Assembly (NCBI GenBank): GCA_964516925.1
Contig: CAZEXL010000005.1
Span: 1-64,000 of the forward strand
Length of the DNA stretch: 64,000 nucleotides
Direction of reading: 5' to 3'
Source: CAG-552 sp964516925
GTDB lineage: Bacteria; Bacillota; Clostridia; Christensenellales; Pumilibacteraceae
Under the pieces are notes generated by a model that was not told where the DNA came from, ran no database searches, and saw only the letters and a list, made by a program, of their open reading frames with translations. The position numbers were made by a program, and so were the translations under genes. Positions within the stretch are counted from its first letter, which is position 1; the number at the start of each line of letters is the position of its first letter. Shown in pieces: positions 59,929 to 64,000 of the stretch.

Positions 59929-60033
59929 ATGAATTCTACTGTTGCAAGCAATCGTATCGCTAAACTCAGCACTAAAGCAATGCCTATTTTTTCTTTTCGT
60001 TCGTTGACCGTCTTTAATAGTCATTCCATTTGA
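59929..60033 (+). CDS. 34-residue leader peptide of the uraA-upp attenuator
   Basis: ATG 59929, preceded by an AAGG-type site, runs for 34 codons and ends with TGA at 60031-60033 (MNSTVASNRIAKLSTKAMPI, then FSFRSLTVFNSHSI). The stop overlaps the first bases of the terminator stem. The second half is encoded by T-rich stretches (59992-60014) that would become uridine runs in the RNA. The layout matches the enterobacterial pyrBI leader, in which coupling of ribosome and polymerase reports UTP level. The peptide itself need not have a function. Confidence 0.7.
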   Translation: MNSTVASNRIAKLSTKAMPIFSFRSLTVFNSHSI

Positions 60034-60062
60034 AGTTCCTAAAAAAAGGAACTTCTTTTTTT
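60032..60062 (+). terminator. Attenuator terminator in front of uraA
   Basis: GAAGTTCCT (60032-60040) pairs perfectly with AGGAACTTC (60047-60055) around an A6 loop, followed by seven T residues (60056-60062). It lies between the leader peptide and the uraA ATG, so it must be bypassed for expression. Confidence 0.92.
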
Positions 60063-60096
60063 GCGCGGAATAAAAATTTTTTTGGAGGGTTCTATA

Positions 60097-61545
60097 ATGA
60101 ACAACAAAAACGGTTTACTTTATGACGTCCATGAAAAACCGCCGTTTGGTCAGAATTTGCTTTTTGCAATTCAGCAATTCTTGGCAATAATCGCGGCTAC
60201 CATTCTCGTCCCCATTCTTGCGGACGCAAGCGGCGTTTACCTTTCTCAGTCCGCAGCCCTTATCGGCGCAGGCTTCGGAACGCTTGTTTATGTTTTGTTT
60301 ACAAAATTCAAGAGTCCCGTATTCCTTGGCAGTTCGTTTGCGTTTATCGCACCGCTTACTACCGCTTGCGCGTTCGGCTACTTCGGTATAATACTCGGTT
60401 CGATTTTCGCGGCGCTCGTGTACGTGATTATCGCAATAGTAGTAAAGATGGTCGGCACCGATTGGCTTAACAAGCTTATGCCGCCCGTTATTATCGGACC
60501 TACGGTTGCGCTTATCGGACTTTCGCTTTCCGGTTCGGCGATGAACAACCTTATGAACGTTGCCGTTTCGGCAGATAACTACAATCTTCTTGCAATCGCA
60601 GTGGGCATAATTACATTCCTTATCGTAGTTATCGCTTCGGTTAAGGGTAGCAAAACCATGAAGCTCTTCCCGTTCGTTATCGGCGTGCTTGGCGGATATA
60701 TTCTTGCCGCAGCAATTACGCTTATCGGCTACCACGCTTGCGGCTCGGAATATTGCAACCTTATCGACTTTTCGACCTTTGCAAAAGTTACCGACTTTAG
60801 CAATTGGCTTCCCAACATTACGTTTATCGGAATGTTTAGCGAAGGCTTTTCGAAGCTTGACGGCTTTACCGGCGTTCTTACCGTGTTCGTTGCGTTCGCA
60901 CCCGTTGCCTTGGTTGTATTTGCCGAGCACGTTGCCGACCACAAAAACATCGGCTCGATTATCGGCAAAGATCTTCTTACCGATCCCGGTCTTCACAGAA
61001 CTCTTCTCGGCGACGGTGTAGGCTCGTTTGTAGGCGCGTTGTTCGGCGGCTGCCCCAACACCACGTACGGCGAATCGATCGGCTGCGTAGCAATCTCACG
61101 CAACGCTTCGGTTTACACCACCGTTACCACCGCAATCATTTGTATTGTAGTTGCGTTCTGCTACCCCATTATGCTTTTCGTAGAAAGCATTCCGTCGTGC
61201 ATAGTAGGCGGAATTTGTATCGCCCTTTACGGCTTTATCGCAGTATCCGGCTTGCGTATGTTTAAACACGTAGACCTTGACAACAGCAAAAACTTGTTTA
61301 TCGTTGCGGCTATCTTCGTTACCGGTCTTGGCGGAATGTATTTGCAATTCGGCAAAGTTCAGGTTTCGAGCATTGCTTGCGCACTTATCCTCGGCATAAT
61401 CGTAAACCTTATTCTTAAGCCGGCAAAAGCAGAAGTTAATAAGGAAGTTAAGTACGAACAAGAAACCGAAGAAAATATGTTCGGCACTCAGGTTGTAGAA
61501 GGCAAAAACGCTGCCGACGAAGCTGCGGCTACCGAAGAAAAATAA
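60097..61545 (+). CDS. uraA: Uracil permease (NCS2 family)
   Basis: 482 residues from ATG 60097 behind GGAGGG; an in-frame ATG 36 bp upstream lacks a box and touches the attenuator. About 14 transmembrane segments. NCS2 signatures: PPFGQNLLFAIQQFLAI, SPVFLGSSFAFIAPL, MPPVIIGPTVALIGLSLS, the substrate-site Glu in FAEHVADH and GGCPNTTYGESIG with the NTTYxE motif of uracil carriers. The C-terminal tail is long and acidic. It is followed 20 bp later by upp, confirming uracil as substrate. Confidence 0.95.
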   Translation: MNNKNGLLYDVHEKPPFGQNLLFAIQQFLAIIAATILVPILADASGVYLSQSAALIGAGFGTLVYVLFTKFKSPVFLGSSFAFIAPLTTACAFGYFGIILGSIFAALVYVIIAIVVKMVGTDWLNKLMPPVIIGPTVALIGLSLSGSAMNNLMNVAVSADNYNLLAIAVGIITFLIVVIASVKGSKTMKLFPFVIGVLGGYILAAAITLIGYHACGSEYCNLIDFSTFAKVTDFSNWLPNITFIGMFSEGFSKLDGFTGVLTVFVAFAPVALVVFAEHVADHKNIGSIIGKDLLTDPGLHRTLLGDGVGSFVGALFGGCPNTTYGESIGCVAISRNASVYTTVTTAIICIVVAFCYPIMLFVESIPSCIVGGICIALYGFIAVSGLRMFKHVDLDNSKNLFIVAAIFVTGLGGMYLQFGKVQVSSIACALILGIIVNLILKPAKAEVNKEVKYEQETEENMFGTQVVEGKNAADEAAATEEK

Positions 61546-61565
61546 TAGCAATTAAGGAGCTAAAA

Positions 61566-62204
61566 ATGAAAGACTTCAAAAACGTACATATTTTAGATCA
61601 TCCGCTTATTCGCCATAAGCTGGCTATTATTCGCAACAAGGACACCGACACCAAGCAATTCCGTGAGATTATAAAAGAGCTTGCTACTCTTTTGGCTTAC
61701 GAAAGCTTTAAAGAAGTGCCCACTACCGAAATCGAAGTAGAAACGCCGCTTGAAAAAACGACCCAAACGGTTATTAAAGAAAATTCGATTGCAATCGTTC
61801 CCATTTTGCGCGCAGGGCTTGGCATGGTAGACGGTATTCTTACGCTCTTCCCCGCCGCTAAGGTCGGTCATATAGGACTTTATCGCAACGAAGAAACGCT
61901 AGAGCCTCAAGAATATTACTGCAAACTTCCCGTTGGCATCGAAGACAAAACGGTTATGCTTGTCGATCCGATGCTCGCTACGGGCGGAAGCGCGTGCGAC
62001 GCAATCAAGCTCCTTAAAAATCGCGGCTGCAAAACCATCAAGCTTTTGTCGATTATCGCCGCTCCGCAGGGCGTAGAAAAAGTCGCCACTACTCATCCCG
62101 ACGTAGAAGTTTACGTTTCTACTCTTGACAGATGCCTTAACGAAAACGGCTACATCCTTCCAGGACTCGGCGACGCAGGCGACAGAATATTCGGCACCAA
62201 ATAA
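61566..62204 (+). CDS. upp: Uracil phosphoribosyltransferase
   Basis: Converts uracil and PRPP to UMP in the cytosol. 212 residues. N-terminal HILDHPLIRHKLAIIRNKDT, the PIRAGLGM-like segment VPILRAGLGMVDG, the PRPP loop VDPMLATGGSACDAI and the uracil-binding C-terminus GYILPGLGDAGDRIFGTK are all present. AAGGAG box. Together with uraA it forms a complete uracil salvage unit. Confidence 0.97.
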   Translation: MKDFKNVHILDHPLIRHKLAIIRNKDTDTKQFREIIKELATLLAYESFKEVPTTEIEVETPLEKTTQTVIKENSIAIVPILRAGLGMVDGILTLFPAAKVGHIGLYRNEETLEPQEYYCKLPVGIEDKTVMLVDPMLATGGSACDAIKLLKNRGCKTIKLLSIIAAPQGVEKVATTHPDVEVYVSTLDRCLNENGYILPGLGDAGDRIFGTK

Positions 62205-62229
62205 ACTTGCCGAAAACTTAAACAACAAA

Positions 62230-62263
62230 AAGAAGCGAACGATTTTCTTCGCTTCTTTTTTTG
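62230..62263 (+). terminator. Terminator of the uraA-upp operon
   Basis: AAGAAGCGAA (62230-62239) pairs with TTCGCTTCTT (62248-62257), followed by TTTTT. Confidence 0.9.
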
Positions 62264-62349
62264 TTGCGCAAAGCGACTTTTTTCGCCTACCGTTTTTTAT
62301 ACGCTAGCGGTTACTTACCGCATTTTCCAAATAAACTTGTACGTTTTAT

Positions 62350-62378
62350 TTGCAATGCGGCGGCAAATATGATATACT
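62350..62378 (+). promoter_or_regulatory. Promoter upstream of the aldehyde dehydrogenase gene
   Basis: TTGCAA (62350-62355), 17-bp spacer ending TGA, TATACT (62373-62378). The start codon lies about 310 nt further on. In this 62385-62697 leader I see no terminator or known riboswitch, only a doubtful 42-codon frame. Confidence 0.7.
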
Positions 62379-62697
62379 TAACGAAATATGATTGCGGTTT
62401 TTGTCGCAACTTTTGTAACACCCGACCGCACAAACAATCTTTTAGAAAAACTTTATGTTCGGCAACGAAATTCATGCAACTCTATCGACTTCGTACGACG
62501 TGTTTTAGCAATTTAAATAGTCACAATGTTTTTGTACTTCAATGCGTTTTACCTTATCGACGACAGAAAAAGCGCACGCAATTTAATATATAAACTAAGT
62601 AGTTTCGTTTAATAATTGCATACACAAAAAAAGGCTCGATTTAGTCCCGACAAAACAAAAAAACAATAAAAAACAATATAACCAACGGAGAAAAACA

Positions 62698-64000
62698 GTG
62701 AACGACGAAAAAATAGACAAAATTGTTTTAGCGCAACGCGAATTTTTTCAAAGCGGTAAAACTCTTTCCGTAAAATTTAGAATAGCGGCGTTAAAAAAAT
62801 TATATAGCGTTATTAAAAATTACGAACCGAAAATCGCCATGGCACTAAAAAAAGACCTTGGCAAAAGCGACTTCGAAAGCTATATGTGCGAAACAGGCTT
62901 AGTACTTGCGGAAATTAATTACATGATAAAAAACACGCCTAAATTCGCAAAAGAAAAAATTGTTAAAACGCCCGTCTCACAGTTTAGCGCAAGAAGTTAC
63001 AAAAAGCCTTCCCCTTGCGGCAACGTGCTGGTTATGAGTCCTTGGAACTACCCTTTTCTGCTTTCGATGGAACCGCTTGTAGACGCAATTTCAGCAGGGA
63101 ACACTGTATTGGTTAAGCCGAGTGCATACTCTCCAAAAACAAGCGAAGTAATAGAACAAATCATATCCGAATGTTTTGCTCCCGAATACATAGCCGTAAT
63201 AACAGGCGGCAGAAAAGAAAACGCCGTTCTTTTGCAAAAGAAATTCGATTTAATATTCTTTACAGGCAACCAATCGGTTTGCAAAGAAGTGTTAAAAAGT
63301 GCCGCCGAGCATTTAACGCCCACGGTATTGGAACTGGGCGGTAAAAGCCCGTGCATTGTAGACAGTAGTGCAAAAATACCGCTTGCAGCAAAACGCATAG
63401 TCTTTGGTAAGTTTTTGAATTGCGGGCAAACGTGCGTTGCGCCGGATTATATTCTTTGCGACATAACGATAAAGGACGAACTGATCAAAGAGCTTATATC
63501 ACAAATCAAAAAACAATACGGCGAAAACGCAATAGAAAATAACGATTACGGAAAGATTATAAACGAAAAACATTTTGAAAGAGTTAAAAGTTTAATCGAT
63601 TACAACAAAGTTGTGTTCGGCGGACAGACCGACGAAAATAGTATTAAGATCGCACCCACTATTTTAGACGGCGTTACCTTAGACGACGCCGTTATGAACG
63701 AAGAAATTTTCGGTCCGATTTTGCCTATTTTAACCTTTGAAAAGTTTGAAGATGTTTATAAACTTCTTCAAGACAAGCCAAAGCCGTTAGCCCTGTACTT
63801 GTTTACCGAAAATAAAGCACGTGTACGTGAAGTTACTACCAAATGTTCGTTTGGCGGCGGCTGTATTAACGATTGCGTTATTCACCTCGCAACAAGCCAA
63901 ATGGGCTTCGGCGGCGTAGGAGAAAGCGGAATGGGCTCTTACCACGGCGAGCAGGGCTTTAATGCCTTTTCGCACATTAAAAGCATCGTAAACAAAAAAA
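62698..64000 (+). CDS. Aldehyde dehydrogenase (NAD(P)-dependent), 3' end cut by window
   Basis: 434 codons from GTG 62698, which has a CGGAG box seven bases upstream; no stop is reached before the window ends. Family members are about 455-460 residues, so little is missing. Signatures: SPWNYPFLLSMEPL, the Rossmann-type FFTGNQSV, general-base Glu in VLELGGKSP, nucleophile Cys in NCGQTCVAPDY, EEIFGPILPI and the C-terminal GFGGVGESGMGSYHG. This places it with the class 3 type (YwdH/AlkH-like) enzymes that oxidise medium-chain or aromatic aldehydes. The natural substrate is not known. Confidence 0.93.
   Translation, partial: MNDEKIDKIVLAQREFFQSGKTLSVKFRIAALKKLYSVIKNYEPKIAMALKKDLGKSDFESYMCETGLVLAEINYMIKNTPKFAKEKIVKTPVSQFSARSYKKPSPCGNVLVMSPWNYPFLLSMEPLVDAISAGNTVLVKPSAYSPKTSEVIEQIISECFAPEYIAVITGGRKENAVLLQKKFDLIFFTGNQSVCKEVLKSAAEHLTPTVLELGGKSPCIVDSSAKIPLAAKRIVFGKFLNCGQTCVAPDYILCDITIKDELIKELISQIKKQYGENAIENNDYGKIINEKHFERVKSLIDYNKVVFGGQTDENSIKIAPTILDGVTLDDAVMNEEIFGPILPILTFEKFEDVYKLLQDKPKPLALYLFTENKARVREVTTKCSFGGGCINDCVIHLATSQMGFGGVGESGMGSYHGEQGFNAFSHIKSIVNKK

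Noticed and set aside
59897..59930. PyrR-binding site in the uraA leader
   Set aside because: There is a purine-rich GAGAGAGAAGG stretch, but I could not find the paired PyrR stem-loop with its conserved loop nor an antiterminator alternative; the stretch also serves as the leader peptide's ribosome binding region.
60115..60996. A 293-codon frame antisense to uraA, and several frames antisense to the LRR genes (for example 56346-56738)
   Set aside because: They mirror conserved or repetitive genes, have low-complexity basic composition and no start signals.
62388..62516. A 42-codon frame right after the promoter at 62350
   Set aside because: It would begin 3-4 nt after the transcription start without a ribosome binding site, and the composition is unremarkable; coding is possible but not supported.

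Overview
The window looks like a chromosomal segment of an uncultured anaerobic, spore-forming member of the Bacillota (Clostridia). Reasons: spo0A and spoIIID are present, as are the Gram-positive whiA cluster, a DnaD/DnaI-type helicase-loading pair, type III pantothenate kinase, an ECF transporter S component, DUF4364 and TSCPD proteins, strong AGGAGG ribosome binding sites, and BspA-type leucine-rich-repeat lipoproteins typical of gut and mucosal Clostridia. I cannot name genus or species. Most genes lie on the minus strand.

Layout. 0-0.4 kb: the end of an unidentified gene, an intact tRNA-Arg(CCU) and a degenerate tRNA-Arg(CCU)-like copy. 0.5-8.2 kb: a housekeeping operon read leftward (murB, PHP phosphoesterase, whiA, dnaE, pfkA, a membrane protein), without the rapZ and yvcK genes that usually sit in it. 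8.3-13.6 kb: a solitary RnlA-like HEPN ribonuclease, a dispersed repeat and a large anchored Ig-like surface protein. 13.7-15.3 kb: coaX with an ECF S component, suggesting pantothenate uptake and phosphorylation. 15.6-20.6 kb: a six-gene accessory operon (SPFH protein with four zinc ribbons, membrane and PH-like proteins, a zinc-ribbon helical protein, a coiled-coil membrane protein, a 49-residue acidic peptide). 20.8-21.9 kb: a CPCC zinc protein and a tiny hydrophobic protein. 22.0-29.7 kb: a second accessory operon that looks like a stripped-down type VII secretion (WXG100/FtsK) locus, with a soluble three-module FtsK/EssC-like ATPase, two WXG100-sized helical proteins, two further helical proteins and an LRR-Sel1-LRR protein. 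30-41.5 kb: HAD phosphatase, uvrC, queH, dnaB, lipoprotein, pepF, sbcC, sbcD. 41.6-44 kb: dnaD and dnaI-like genes. 44-48.4 kb: glnA, tRNA-Ala, tRNA-Ile, a GNAT gene, galE, spo0A. 48.7-50.8 kb: two tandem LRR lipoproteins. 51.1-54.7 kb: DUF4364, TSCPD, spoIIID, aspartokinase, recF. 54.8-59.8 kb: repeats flanking a 1210-residue LRR lipoprotein. 59.9-62.2 kb: uraA-upp uracil salvage operon behind a leader-peptide attenuator. 62.3-64 kb: an aldehyde dehydrogenase cut by the window end.

The main novelties I see are: (1) a pyrBI-like translation-coupled attenuator in front of uraA-upp, where Bacillota normally use PyrR; (2) a recurrent leaderless-promoter architecture (galE, queH, recF, the HEPN toxin, probably aspartokinase), in which a good -10 box ends 6-8 nt before an ATG that has no Shine-Dalgarno sequence; (3) the two neighbouring accessory operons at 15.6-29.7 kb; and (4) a family of roughly 300-700 bp composite intergenic repeats, one copy of which contains a 186-bp inverted-repeat element. 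All functional statements come from reading the sequence; no database search was run.
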